Assembly: GCA_045631465.1 (NCBI GenBank)
Contig: JAZQUV010000005.1
Span: 38,863 to 102,862, forward strand
DNA: 64,000 bases
Direction: 5' to 3'
Origin: Aphodosoma sp045631465
GTDB taxonomy: Bacteria > Bacteroidota > Bacteroidia > Bacteroidales > Paludibacteraceae
In this document: piece after piece, positions 26,705 to 35,392 of the stretch
Layout: each line of letters starts with the position of its first letter
Position numbering within the stretch: position 1 is the first letter of the stretch
Made by a program: the position numbers and the translations under genes
Notes under the pieces: generated by a model
Seen by the model: the letters and a program-made list of their open reading frames with translations, nothing else
The model's database searches: none
What the model was told of the DNA's origin: nothing

Positions 26705-29098
26705 TCATTCCTCATTTCTATTTATCGCCCAACGGAAGCCTGCATATACTTTCCAACCATGTATTGGACCCCAAGCCATCGATGCATCAAAGTTTTGACC
26801 AGAAGGGTCACCAGCTCCAATGATAGGAGTATCTTGTGTGAAGTTAGTGATGTTTTCGCCACCTACGTAGATGCTCCATGTGCGGAAATAGCGAGTCACT
26901 TGAGCCATCAACTGAGCATGCCATGGGAAATCGTATTGACCATTGCCGTGGTCGAGGTGAGGATTGTTTTTTAACCATTTAGGTTCTTCATTAATATCTC
27001 CTTTATAGAAGTTGTCAGGCATGCGACCACCACCGTTGAATTGGGCTGTAACGTCAAATTGCCAGTGTTTGAGTGGAGTCATATACGATGTAGTGATGAG
27101 AGCTTTATAGCGATTTGTGAGTGGTTTTTCGCGCAATTCGCCGTTGATAGTGCTCTTCACGTCCGACATACGGTAGGCGAGTGTCATAGTCCAACCTTTC
27201 AACACTTCCATCGATGCCTCTACTTGGAAGTTGCCTGCATACGAGCGAGGTTTTTTGCCACCTTCAACGCCCTCTTCTGTGAGGTTAGAGAAGATAACAG
27301 AGTATGGGTCAGAGTCCATATCTACAACCATACATTCCAAGAAGTGAGTATAGTAGTAGTCTGCCGTAATTTGCAATTCACGGCCCACAATAGGAATATA
27401 GAACGTAGTGCTTGCACCTGCATTCACGGCTCGCTCTTGGTTCAATACATCGTTTTCGATAATGATTTGTCGTGATGATGGCAACACCGAAGCGTGGTCG
27501 CTCAACAAGTTAGGCGAGCGATATCCCATACCCACCGAACCGCGCAAGTTCCACCATTCCCATGGCGAGTAGCGCACGTTGAATCGTGGTGTAACAAAGA
27601 ATCCATATTGTGTACTATAGTCGCCACGCACACCTGCCAAGAGCGACAATTTTTCGTCAACTTTCAACGAGTATTCTGCAAATACACCCGGAGTCCACTC
27701 ATCGCGAGTCATATCCAATTTGTTTGTTTGTGCATGTTGAGTTACTCTTTGATAGAAACTATTGCCTATTTTCAATGGCGACATCCAAAATTCCTCTTTG
27801 TTCGATGTCATCACCTCATTATAGTTGTCATAATTAAGGCTTAAACCTGCAGTGATTTTGTGCTTGTCGGTCTCATCAAAATATGTTTGGAACATCGCAT
27901 TCAAATAGAAGTTGCCTTGCACGCCATCATACACGCGATGACCATATATGTTATGTTGATTGTGGTACGAACCACTTGCAATAATCCCGATACTTGTGCC
28001 TTTTGCTTCATCAAACACATAGCCCTGTTTCATAAACGCATCCATGCGCCACGTGCGGATACCAATTTTATATGGGTCGGTAATATTGTTGTCGGCAATG
28101 TATTGCATAGTCTGACCGCCATTGCGCTCGTCGTACAAGCCACGCACGAGGTACTGACCTGTATATGCACCGTCTTTCATATACCAGCGGTTCAACAAAT
28201 TGGCTTGTTGTCCTTTTGGCAAATCCATAAATCCGTCGCCATTTGTGTCATGCTCCATACTTTCGTTTTTGTAGTGTGCCAACACGCCAGTGCTCCATTT
28301 TTCGTTGATATCCCAACCGCCTGTAGCGTTCAACTCAGCGCGAAGCGAAGTGCTCACCATACCGTTTAACGCAATAGGGTCTTGAGTTTGAGGTTTCAAG
28401 TATTCTACGTTGATTTGACCTGTAGTGGCCTCGTAACCGTTTATGACCGACGATGTACCTTTCGACACTTGGATGCTCTCCATCCATGCGCCTGGGATAT
28501 ATTCCATACCATAGTTCTGAGCCAAACCTCTCACACCTGGAGTGTTTTCGGTCAACAACTGCACGTATGTGCCCGACAAACCTAGCAATTTAATAGTCTT
28601 TGCGCCAGTAGCAGCATCGGCGTATGCCACGTCAACCGAAGCATTTGTTTCAAACGACTCCGACAAGTTGCAACAAGCCGCTTTACACAACTCTGCACCA
28701 GTGATTTTCGTAGTTTGCAATGCGCTCACGCGGCTCGCAATCGTACTTGCTCCGCGAGCGGCAACCGTAACCTCTTGCAACTCTTTTGTATCTTCGCTCA
28801 TTTGCACCACTAGTGGCATCGATGCTTTCGTAATATCTACTGTATCAGCTTTGTACGACAAATAGTTGAACACTAAATGATGACTATCCACTGTCATCGG
28901 AATCGTAAAATTACCATCAATGTCAGTCACCGCACCAATCGTTGTATTCAACCAAAATATTTCAGCGCCAATCACAGGTTCGCCGTTATCGTCAATCACG
29001 CTACCCGAAAGCGAGCCACCTGTCGACTCTTGAGCCTTCAAACCAATGCACAATGCACAATGCACGATGCACAATATAATCATTATTGTTTTTTTCAT
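26705..29098 (-). CDS. TonB-dependent outer-membrane receptor (metal-associated)
   Basis: 797 residues. Signal peptide about 1-23; a carboxypeptidase-regulatory-like domain (about 30-105, 'GSVIDDNGEPVIGAEIF'); a plug domain (about 120-235, with 'GVRGLAQNYGMEYIPG' and 'KGTSSVINGYEATTGQI'); and a 22-strand-type barrel to the end ('YAGFRWAI' near the C-terminus). Cysteines in 'ELCKAACCNL' at the start of the plug are unusual and could touch metal. TonB receptors import scarce ligands across the outer membrane; the neighbouring HMA and Cys/His-rich proteins suggest copper, zinc or a metal complex. Apparently co-transcribed with both. Confidence 0.9.
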   Translation of the reverse strand: MKKTIMIILCIVHCALCIGLKAQESTGGSLSGSVIDDNGEPVIGAEIFWLNTTIGAVTDIDGNFTIPMTVDSHHLVFNYLSYKADTVDITKASMPLVVQMSEDTKELQEVTVAARGASTIASRVSALQTTKITGAELCKAACCNLSESFETNASVDVAYADAATGAKTIKLLGLSGTYVQLLTENTPGVRGLAQNYGMEYIPGAWMESIQVSKGTSSVINGYEATTGQINVEYLKPQTQDPIALNGMVSTSLRAELNATGGWDINEKWSTGVLAHYKNESMEHDTNGDGFMDLPKGQQANLLNRWYMKDGAYTGQYLVRGLYDERNGGQTMQYIADNNITDPYKIGIRTWRMDAFMKQGYVFDEAKGTSIGIIASGSYHNQHNIYGHRVYDGVQGNFYLNAMFQTYFDETDKHKITAGLSLNYDNYNEVMTSNKEEFWMSPLKIGNSFYQRVTQHAQTNKLDMTRDEWTPGVFAEYSLKVDEKLSLLAGVRGDYSTQYGFFVTPRFNVRYSPWEWWNLRGSVGMGYRSPNLLSDHASVLPSSRQIIIENDVLNQERAVNAGASTTFYIPIVGRELQITADYYYTHFLECMVVDMDSDPYSVIFSNLTEEGVEGGKKPRSYAGNFQVEASMEVLKGWTMTLAYRMSDVKSTINGELREKPLTNRYKALITTSYMTPLKHWQFDVTAQFNGGGRMPDNFYKGDINEEPKWLKNNPHLDHGNGQYDFPWHAQLMAQVTRYFRTWSIYVGGENITNFTQDTPIIGAGDPSGQNFDASMAWGPIHGWKVYAGFRWAINRNEE

Positions 29099-29204
29099 AA
29101 TATACTTTTGTAGGGGTGAAAATTAATTATTTATGTGATTTATTCTTAATGTCTAATTTATCCAATTCAACCAATTAGTCCAATTCGATCAATTATTTTA
29201 TTAG

Positions 29205-29687
29205 CTAAATCAAATACTCCGCTTTGCGCACAATTATGGCTCGGCCCGACAAATCGTGGGCAATAGGAACGCCATTTTTGTTGAAGAATGTATATTCATA
29301 ATCCCGCACAACCACTTGTGAATTATGAATTGTTTCAATTATCGCAACCAATGGCGATACAATATTCACTTTTGTAGTAGTAAGATGCGAAAAATACGGA
29401 GTCTCAATATGATGAACATCGCAGTGGGCTGAATTTGCCATCAAATGAGCGCACAAATCATCTCTATTTTCAACAATTCGAGTGTGGTCATGATGCCCAT
29501 GGTGGCAATCATCATCCGTGCAGTGATGCTCTGCATGCACCTCTTCGCACGATATTGTCTGAAATATATCGCGTCCATGTTCTTCGCAAGCATCGCAACA
29601 ATAGTGATAGATATTCAATCCACCACTAATGCAAGCAATAAACATTGCTAGACAAAGGCTAACTATTTGTAGTGCACACTTCTTCAC
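29205..29687 (-). CDS. Cys/His-rich exported protein of the metal locus
   Basis: 160 residues: signal peptide about 1-22, then 'HYCCDACEEHG' and a dense Cys/His segment (about 45-70, including HHGHHDH), then a beta-rich region. It resembles the short 'HYC' exported proteins found next to HMA proteins and TonB receptors in Bacteroidota; that link is from memory and is tentative. It likely binds metal in the periplasm. First gene of the minus-strand metal locus. The start chosen is GTG at 29687, because it gives a basic n-region (MKKC) and full signal peptide. A -7 promoter element (29692-29699) ends only 4 bp upstream, so the mRNA would be leaderless. Confidence 0.65.
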   Translation of the reverse strand: MKKCALQIVSLCLAMFIACISGGLNIYHYCCDACEEHGRDIFQTISCEEVHAEHHCTDDDCHHGHHDHTRIVENRDDLCAHLMANSAHCDVHHIETPYFSHLTTTKVNIVSPLVAIIETIHNSQVVVRDYEYTFFNKNGVPIAHDLSGRAIIVRKAEYLI

Positions 29688-29691
29688 GTTA

Positions 29692-29699
29692 CAAAGTTA
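29692..29699 (-). promoter_or_regulatory. -7 promoter element of the metal locus
   Basis: TAACTTTG on the minus strand, immediately before the GTG start at 29687. Confidence 0.6.
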
Positions 29700-29994
29700 C
29701 AAAAAAAAAATCATCTATGCAATACCCCTATCCCTAATTCTTTATTCTTACTATATTCACTCTATCTATAACATACTATAAATATAGGATAAATATACTA
29801 TAAATATAGGATAAACATACTATAAACATACTATAACCATATCTTCACAATCATCTCTTCGGTTCTAATTTACATCATCAAACCTCCGTCCTCATCGTTT
29901 TTCTTTTATCTTATAATGCCCTTATTATCAAATCTTTAGTGCTTGTGCATGCAAAAAAAATAAGTAAATGCTATATTTTTTTAATATTTTTTAG
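29700..29994. other. Divergent AT-rich intergenic region with tandem repeats
   Basis: Holds a tandem array (29772-29837) with a unit of about 22 bp built on ACTATAAATATAGGATAA, two full and two partial copies. No gene seen. It separates the metal locus from the divergent acyl-CoA ligase gene. Confidence 0.6.
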
Positions 29995-30002
29995 TATCTT
30001 TG
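29995..30002 (+). promoter_or_regulatory. -7 promoter element of the acyl-CoA ligase gene
   Basis: TATCTTTG followed by C, a close match to TAnnTTTGC, 76 bp before the start codon and preceded by a T-rich stretch. Confidence 0.7.
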
Positions 30003-30078
30003 CATGTTTTTTATGAATATTAACAATGCGATTAAGCTTGTCTTGTTACTTGCTACTCGCTATTAAGTATCTAAATTT

Positions 30079-31980
30079 ATGAAAAAAACACTTGTAGATT
30101 TGTTTGAAGAATCGGTACGTTTGTACCCTAACAACACTTTTTTGCTTGAGAAAACAGACAAAAAATTCGAACCAACCACATATGCCGAAGTAAAAACTCT
30201 TGTCTATCGTCTTGGAGCTGGTCTTCAAGCTCTTGGCGTGAAAAAAGGCGACAGCATGGCGCTCCTCAGTGAAGGTCGCAATGCTTGGATTATCGGCGAA
30301 TTGGCTATGTTCTATGCTGGTGCTATGAATGTGCCTTTGAGCATTAAACTTGAGGAGTCTAACGACCTACTTTTCCGTCTCATCCATGGCGACGTGAAAT
30401 TTATTATGGTATCGCGCACTCAACTCAAAAAGGTTCGTGCAATCAAAGACCAATTGCCTGCAGTGCAACAGATTATAGTTCTCGACGACATCGAAGAGTA
30501 TCAAGAACGCGAAATCTCATTGAGTCATGTAATGGGTCTTGGCGATGAGTTTTTGAATTCTCACACTCTCGAAGAGTTTCTTGCTGTAGGCAAATCTCTT
30601 CAAAATGACGATATTGCAACTATCACCTACACTTCAGGTACAACTGCCGACCCTAAAGGTGTAGTGCTCACTCACCGCAACTATACTGCCAACGTAGAGC
30701 AAGCTTGTACCCTTGTCGATATTGACGAAACTTGGCGTACTCTCATCATTCTCCCTCTCGACCACTGTTTTGCTCACGTCGTAGGTTTCTATATTATGAT
30801 GTCTAAAGGTGCATCTGTGGCAACTACTCAAGTTGGTCGCACTCCAATGGAAACTCTCAAAAACATCCCATTGAACATACGCGAAGTTCGTCCTCACTTC
30901 ATACTCTCTGTGCCTGCTCTTGCCAAAACATTCAAAAAGAACATCGAGCAAGCCATTCGTGCCAAAGGTAATTTTACTGTCGGGCTCTTCAATTTCGGAC
31001 TCCGTCTTCGTCAAATCTATTTTGGCGATAGCAATCTCGATAGCAAAGGCATCCGTGCATTATTATATCCACTCGTAGCTCTTTTCGACAAAATATTGTT
31101 CTCTAAAGTGCGCGACAATTTTGGTGGCGAACTCCGTTTCTTCATCGGTGGTGGAGCACTTCTCGATAAAGACCTCCAAAAATTCTATGTCGGCGTAGGT
31201 ATCCCTATGTTCCAAGGCTACGGACTCTCTGAGGCTACTCCAGTTCTCTCTTCTAATGGTCCTGAACTTTATCGTTTTGGTTCAAGTGGTAAACTTGTGA
31301 AACCTCTCGAACTCAAAATCTGCGATAGCGAAGGCCGCGAGCTCCCTCTTGGCGAAATGGGCGAAATCGTTGTCAAAGGCGAAAACGTAATGAAAGGTTA
31401 TTGGAAAAACCCAGAGGCTACTGCCGAAACTGTTCGCGATGGTTATCTTTATACTGGCGACCTCGGTTATATGACCAAAGAGGGTCTTCTTTATGTAAAA
31501 GGCCGTTTCAAATCACTCCTCATCTCAAGCGATGGCGAGAAATATAGTCCAGAAGGCATCGAAGAGGCTTTGGTCGAAAAATCTAAATACATCGATCAAG
31601 TGATGCTCTACAACAACCAATCGGCTTATACTACAGCCTTGATTGTTCCTAATCGCGAAGCTCTCAAACGCAAACTCGCTCACATCAACCTCACTCTCGA
31701 CACCGAAGAGGGTCGTCGTGCAGCAGTGAAAAAACTCGAAGAAGAACTCGCTAAATATCGCAAAGGTGGCGAATTCGAAGGTATGTTCCCTGAGCGTTGG
31801 TTGCCTACTACATTTGCTATTTTGGCAGAACCTTTCACCGAGCAAAACCAAATGATCAATAGTACAATGAAGATGGTGCGTGGCAAAATCGAAAAAGCCT
31901 ATGCCGCTCGCATCGACTATATGTACACTGCCGAAGGCAAACAAACCCAAAACCAACAAAACCTCGACGCATTGAAATAA
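30079..31980 (+). CDS. Long-chain fatty acid-CoA ligase-like enzyme (AMP-forming)
   Basis: 633 residues of the ANL adenylating superfamily: P-loop 'TYTSGTTADPKGVVLTHRN' at about 182-200, A5 motif 'GYGLSEATPV', A7 'YLYTGDLGYM', A8 'KGRFKSLLISSDGEKYSPEGIE', and a C-terminal 'NSTMKMVRGKI' carrying the A10 Lys. It would activate fatty acids to acyl-AMP and acyl-CoA at the membrane. Bacteroidales usually carry such a ligase of about 600 residues. Transcribed alone from its own promoter; the next gene begins 40 bp later and is unrelated in type. Substrate chain length cannot be read from the sequence. Confidence 0.88.
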   Translation: MKKTLVDLFEESVRLYPNNTFLLEKTDKKFEPTTYAEVKTLVYRLGAGLQALGVKKGDSMALLSEGRNAWIIGELAMFYAGAMNVPLSIKLEESNDLLFRLIHGDVKFIMVSRTQLKKVRAIKDQLPAVQQIIVLDDIEEYQEREISLSHVMGLGDEFLNSHTLEEFLAVGKSLQNDDIATITYTSGTTADPKGVVLTHRNYTANVEQACTLVDIDETWRTLIILPLDHCFAHVVGFYIMMSKGASVATTQVGRTPMETLKNIPLNIREVRPHFILSVPALAKTFKKNIEQAIRAKGNFTVGLFNFGLRLRQIYFGDSNLDSKGIRALLYPLVALFDKILFSKVRDNFGGELRFFIGGGALLDKDLQKFYVGVGIPMFQGYGLSEATPVLSSNGPELYRFGSSGKLVKPLELKICDSEGRELPLGEMGEIVVKGENVMKGYWKNPEATAETVRDGYLYTGDLGYMTKEGLLYVKGRFKSLLISSDGEKYSPEGIEEALVEKSKYIDQVMLYNNQSAYTTALIVPNREALKRKLAHINLTLDTEEGRRAAVKKLEEELAKYRKGGEFEGMFPERWLPTTFAILAEPFTEQNQMINSTMKMVRGKIEKAYAARIDYMYTAEGKQTQNQQNLDALK

Positions 31981-32020
31981 GATGCTGAATCTTAATATCT
32001 TGACTTAATGTGTTTGTAAT

Positions 32021-33220
32021 ATGAAAAATGTTGTTTTCTTTATATTATTAGTGCTTTCTTGTGGACTTTTTACGGCTTGTGATGATAGTGATGATTATGT
32101 CTACGAAACGCGTGAGGTGTTCTATGTAGATAATTGTCAGCAATCGGTTTCACTCCGACAATATCCATCAACAAAATCCAAAGCATTAGCAAAGCCTCGA
32201 AAATACACAGAACTTAAATATGCTACTCCATATAATGAAGAATGGCATTTAGTTACATTAACGTCTGGAGAAAAGGGGTATATTCTAAGTAAATATATCT
32301 CTTCACAAACAAAGCAACAACGTGTGCGTAGAAAAAACGATAGGGATGATCTTGAAGCGCAAAATCAGATTATCACTTTGTCTATTATTGATTGGTATGA
32401 TGGTGATAATCGCACTAAAGTGAATTGTCCTGTTTGGCTCTCTATCATAACCCTTATTTTGACTCTTGTAGTTGGATGGTTAGGGTGGACGCATCTCTCT
32501 AATGAAGCTGTAGTGCCAGTTTGGATAACTTATGTATTAACTCTGATTAATAGTGGGTTATTGATATTTATCGCTTTTTATACTAAGGATGCCGATTTAG
32601 ACCCTCATTGGCTTATTGGCTTATTGCTTCTTGTTATATTCCTTTTTGCAATTCTGTTGCTATGGGTAAATCTATTGGGTCTTACTGTGGAACTTCTCGA
32701 TGGTAGTGATTACGCTTTTTATCATGTTAAGGGTAACGTAATTGCGGTGATAGTGGCTATGATATGTGGTTATTGGATAGAGAGTTTGGCTGATATTGTT
32801 GTGGTTTTGACAATTGTGTGGAATATTGTATTTTTAGCGCTTTATTTGTTTGAAGCAATCAAAAGTGGCCAAATTCTAGGTTATTTTGCAACATTGTTTC
32901 TATGGGTAGTGTGCATTGTTCCTACTATTGTGTTTACAACTATAGCATTAGAAATTATTTTTATGCTAGCTTGTTGTTTGTTTGTTATATCTGCACTTCT
33001 TAGTGGTGGCGGTCGCTCTTCTAGTTCAAGGTCTAGTTCGAGCAGTAGCTCTTATTCTGATTCGTCAAGTAGCGATTCTGATACTGATACATACACCACT
33101 GTTTATCTTCCAGGAGAGATGACGGGCCGCAATATAAAACATTATAATGATTGGTCGGGACGTGATGAGTGTGGTGATGAATGGGAGAAAAACTGGGATG
33201 GTACTTGGAGTAAAAAGTAA
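32021..33220 (+). CDS. Lipoprotein-headed membrane protein with SH3-like domain
   Basis: 399 residues with no family I recognise. The N-terminus is a lipoprotein signal (LFTAC, Cys20). Residues about 28-100 form an SH3b-like domain ('SVSLRQYPSTKSKALA', 'GEKGYILSKYIS'). A basic linker (RVRRKNDRDD) is followed by at least six hydrophobic helices (about 138-330). The tail has a Ser-rich run (about 328-358) and ends with a Trp/Glu-rich segment (EWEKNWDGTWSKK). A lipid anchor followed by a polytopic membrane domain is unusual; if the lipobox is not used, the first helix simply acts as a membrane anchor and the SH3-like domain would be periplasmic. SH3b domains often bind peptidoglycan. Confidence 0.7.
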   Translation: MKNVVFFILLVLSCGLFTACDDSDDYVYETREVFYVDNCQQSVSLRQYPSTKSKALAKPRKYTELKYATPYNEEWHLVTLTSGEKGYILSKYISSQTKQQRVRRKNDRDDLEAQNQIITLSIIDWYDGDNRTKVNCPVWLSIITLILTLVVGWLGWTHLSNEAVVPVWITYVLTLINSGLLIFIAFYTKDADLDPHWLIGLLLLVIFLFAILLLWVNLLGLTVELLDGSDYAFYHVKGNVIAVIVAMICGYWIESLADIVVVLTIVWNIVFLALYLFEAIKSGQILGYFATLFLWVVCIVPTIVFTTIALEIIFMLACCLFVISALLSGGGRSSSSRSSSSSSSYSDSSSSDSDTDTYTTVYLPGEMTGRNIKHYNDWSGRDECGDEWEKNWDGTWSKK

Positions 33221-33240
33221 GATTTATATATGTAAATAAA

Positions 33241-33270
33241 AAAGGCTGAACTGTCAGTTCAGCCTTTTTT
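33241..33270 (+). terminator. Rho-independent terminator
   Basis: AAAGGCTGAAC/GTTCAGCCTTT stem with a 5-nt loop and T-run, 21 bp after the preceding stop. Confidence 0.9.
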
Positions 33271-33300
33271 ATGTATATAAATAAATGTGCATTGCCTTAA

Positions 33301-33360
33301 AATTGCGAGTAAGCGAGAGTAGAGTTAAGCTTGCTTAAACTCTGCCGAGCATGAGCAATT
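33301..33360. repeat. Dispersed 60-bp hairpin repeat, copy C (inverted)
   Basis: Minus-strand relative of copies A and B. The centre forms a strong hairpin: AGAGTTAAGC, TT, GCTTAAACTCT. Confidence 0.75.
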
Positions 33361-33417
33361 TCAAGAGCCTTCCTTAAAAACGCACGTGAAATCCGAATGG
33401 CTTCCGTGCATTGCCTT

Positions 33418-33590
33418 AAAAACGCGAAAAAAAGGATAGTAATAAATCCGTTAAACAGCGGTTTTTGGCGAGGTTACACTGACCAATAACGGAGTATAAA
33501 ATCTATGGGCAAGCACTGAAACTTTGAAGAGTAGTACGTTTGCCCGAGTTTAAAGCGCTGTAGGATTTATTATTATCCTTTAGCGTTTTT
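33418..33590. repeat. Inverted-repeat element of 173 bp
   Basis: Left arm 33418-33449 (AAAAACGC...GGATAGTAATAAATCC) is nearly the inverse of right arm 33563-33590 (GGATTTATTATTATCC...GCGTTTTT). The interior has a further pair, GGGCAA near 33509 and TTGCCC near 33539. Could be a small non-autonomous element or a structured RNA. Confidence 0.65.
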
Positions 33591-33611
33591 AAGCTCAGCA
33601 CTAGCGTTTTG

Positions 33612-33639
33612 GTTACTTTTGCGCAATGCCAAAAGTAAC
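33612..33639. repeat. Short hairpin GTTACTTTTG/CAAAAGTAAC
   Basis: Perfect 10-bp arms around an 8-nt loop; a form seen repeatedly in intergenic DNA of Bacteroidota. Confidence 0.6.
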
Positions 33640-33667
33640 AAATGAAAAGATAAGGATTTAAAAAAAA

Positions 33668-33697
33668 CGAGACATTCAAAATGCCTCGCTTTTTTTT
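33668..33697 (-). terminator. Terminator of the deacylase-like gene (bidirectional)
   Basis: CGAGACATT/AATGCCTCG stem (one G-U) with T-runs on both strands; it touches the gene's stop. Confidence 0.75.
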
Positions 33698-35012
33698 AAT
33701 CCTTCCACCATCCTTTGTGTTGATGAAACACTATGCTCTCGCCATCTTTGCGTTTCGATTCTTTGAGGAAAGGTATTTGGTAATTTATACCAAATTCAAC
33801 AAATTCGGCAATCTGCATGTGTGTTTTACATGTGGCTTGTAGGTAGATATTGTCCCATACTTGAAATTTTACACCGAATCTAAAGTAGTGGAATGCTTCT
33901 TCATTGCCTGGACCACTTGATTTATAGAATAGAGGGCGTTTTACTAAACCATTGTCTCTCACATAGTCGTAATAATAGTTGCGTGATGGGTTGTAGAGAT
34001 ATACACCCCAATCAAAAATAGTAGTGAGCATACCAAATTTAAATTCGTTGTTAATTGCAACACCTACACGCAATTTATCGCTGAAAGTGTAGTTTATATC
34101 CTCATGTTTACTATACAAGTTACGTCTTGTATTTTTACTGATAGCATCGTTGAAGAATACATCTACACCACCACCCACGCTATACCAATTGCACACATTG
34201 TAAACTGCACCTGTGTGCAATGATGCAACTGCAAATTTATGGTCTTCTATATCTGCAGATTGAGCTCCACCAGCAGCAGTAACATTCAAACTCCATTTAT
34301 ATGGTAGGTCGGGAAATTTAATTGGTTTGCGTTCATTTTCTTCGTCAGGATTTATTGTGGAAATCAATCCGATGCCACCATAGAATATATTCGCACCTAC
34401 ATTAGGCATGCATACGCGGCCATTACTCATATGAATGAATCCAAACTCGCCATTGATAGCAAAATTGCGTGTGATAGGGAAGTTAAGATTCAATCCCGCA
34501 TTGAGGTATGCATTCAAGTAGCAACCAAAAATCGCATTAGTAGTGGCATCATAGTAGTGGTCAACATTTTGGTCCTCTTGAGTGTACCAATGTTCGTTTA
34601 CTACACCCAAACCTGCTGCCAATTTCACTTTCATTTCAAAGTGTTGTGTGCGAACACAATTGAGCAATATGTAAGGATACAAAGCTACAGTATGTCCAAA
34701 TCGTTCTGAACCAAGATTAAGGTATGTCATACCCAAACCTACTGTTGGATTCAATAGATATTGTTGCCAAGGGCGTTGTTGCGATGATGGGAATTCTACT
34801 CCAAACATCAATCCTGTCGGAGCACTCGGCATATCTTCTCTCATGTTAGTGTGCACATCAATGTAGAATCCCATTATGCTTTGTGCTTTGATCGAGAATC
34901 TATCATTGCCTGTTTGTGAGAAAAGTCTGCCTGCAGTTTTGGTTTCGCTCTCTTCTGCAAAGATTAAGACAGTCGATAATGCTACAAACAATAAAAGAAA
35001 TAGTCGTTTCAT
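33696..35012 (-). CDS. Acyloxyacyl hydrolase / PagL-like lipid A deacylase family protein
   Basis: 438 residues; signal peptide about 1-19. The first 215 residues form a barrel with 'FIHMSNGRVCMPN' (His194, Ser196, Asn197), the His-x-Ser-Asn motif of PagL-type lipid A 3-O-deacylases, followed by 'YGGIGLI'. PagL itself is about 170 residues; here a second barrel-like region (about 235-438) follows, as in other Bacteroidales members of this family. It would act in the outer membrane on lipid A acyl chains. The second half has no catalytic motif that I can see. Single gene with its own promoter. Confidence 0.75.
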   Translation of the reverse strand: MKRLFLLLFVALSTVLIFAEESETKTAGRLFSQTGNDRFSIKAQSIMGFYIDVHTNMREDMPSAPTGLMFGVEFPSSQQRPWQQYLLNPTVGLGMTYLNLGSERFGHTVALYPYILLNCVRTQHFEMKVKLAAGLGVVNEHWYTQEDQNVDHYYDATTNAIFGCYLNAYLNAGLNLNFPITRNFAINGEFGFIHMSNGRVCMPNVGANIFYGGIGLISTINPDEENERKPIKFPDLPYKWSLNVTAAGGAQSADIEDHKFAVASLHTGAVYNVCNWYSVGGGVDVFFNDAISKNTRRNLYSKHEDINYTFSDKLRVGVAINNEFKFGMLTTIFDWGVYLYNPSRNYYYDYVRDNGLVKRPLFYKSSGPGNEEAFHYFRFGVKFQVWDNIYLQATCKTHMQIAEFVEFGINYQIPFLKESKRKDGESIVFHQHKGWWKD

Positions 35013-35077
35013 TTTTTTGTGAGTTGTTGGTTGTTGTGTTTCAATATTGTGTTTATAGTGCGTTTAATAAAATGGCG

Positions 35078-35085
35078 CAAAGTTA
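35078..35085 (-). promoter_or_regulatory. -7 promoter element of the deacylase-like gene
   Basis: TAACTTTGC on the minus strand, 65 bp before the start codon. Confidence 0.65.
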
Positions 35086-35338
35086 CAAAATAAAATTATC
35101 ATTCCTTTGCTTTTTATAAACATTAACCTTTGTTTGATGTTATTATACTATTGGGTTTGTTTGTGGGTGCAAAGTTAGTGTATTTTATTGTATAGTCCAA
35201 AATTATAATATATAATTAAGACATTTTTGGTGTAATTTTTTTAGAGTGAAAAATTATATATGCTGTCTTGTTTAAAGATTTGATATATAATGTTATAAAA
35301 ATATGTTGTAATTATTTTATTATATAAAAAATAAGTGT

Positions 35339-35346
35339 TATATTTG
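35339..35346 (+). promoter_or_regulatory. -7 promoter element of the TPR regulator gene
   Basis: TATATTTGC, 46 bp before the start codon. Confidence 0.65.
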
Positions 35347-35392
35347 CACCCTAATCTATAATTGTAAGTTTTTAAGTCAAAAAAATAAGATT

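Larger units (their letters stand above)
33271..33667. other. Gene-free region of nested repeats
   Basis: Contains hairpin repeat copy C (33301-33360), a direct repeat of GTGCATTGCCTTAAAA (about 33287-33302 and 33406-33420), a 173-bp inverted-repeat element (33418-33590) and a short hairpin GTTACTTTTG/CAAAAGTAAC (33612-33639). No ORF with coding character. Confidence 0.65.
35013..35392. other. Divergent promoter region
   Basis: 380 bp, very AT-rich. Minus-strand -7 elements at 35078-35085 and 35170-35177 (both TAACTTTG) face the deacylase gene; TATATTTG at 35339-35346 faces the TPR gene. No gene seen. Confidence 0.6.

Noticed and set aside
27041..28865. Several open frames on the plus strand within the TonB receptor gene
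   Set aside because: They overlap the receptor throughout and show no motif or start context.
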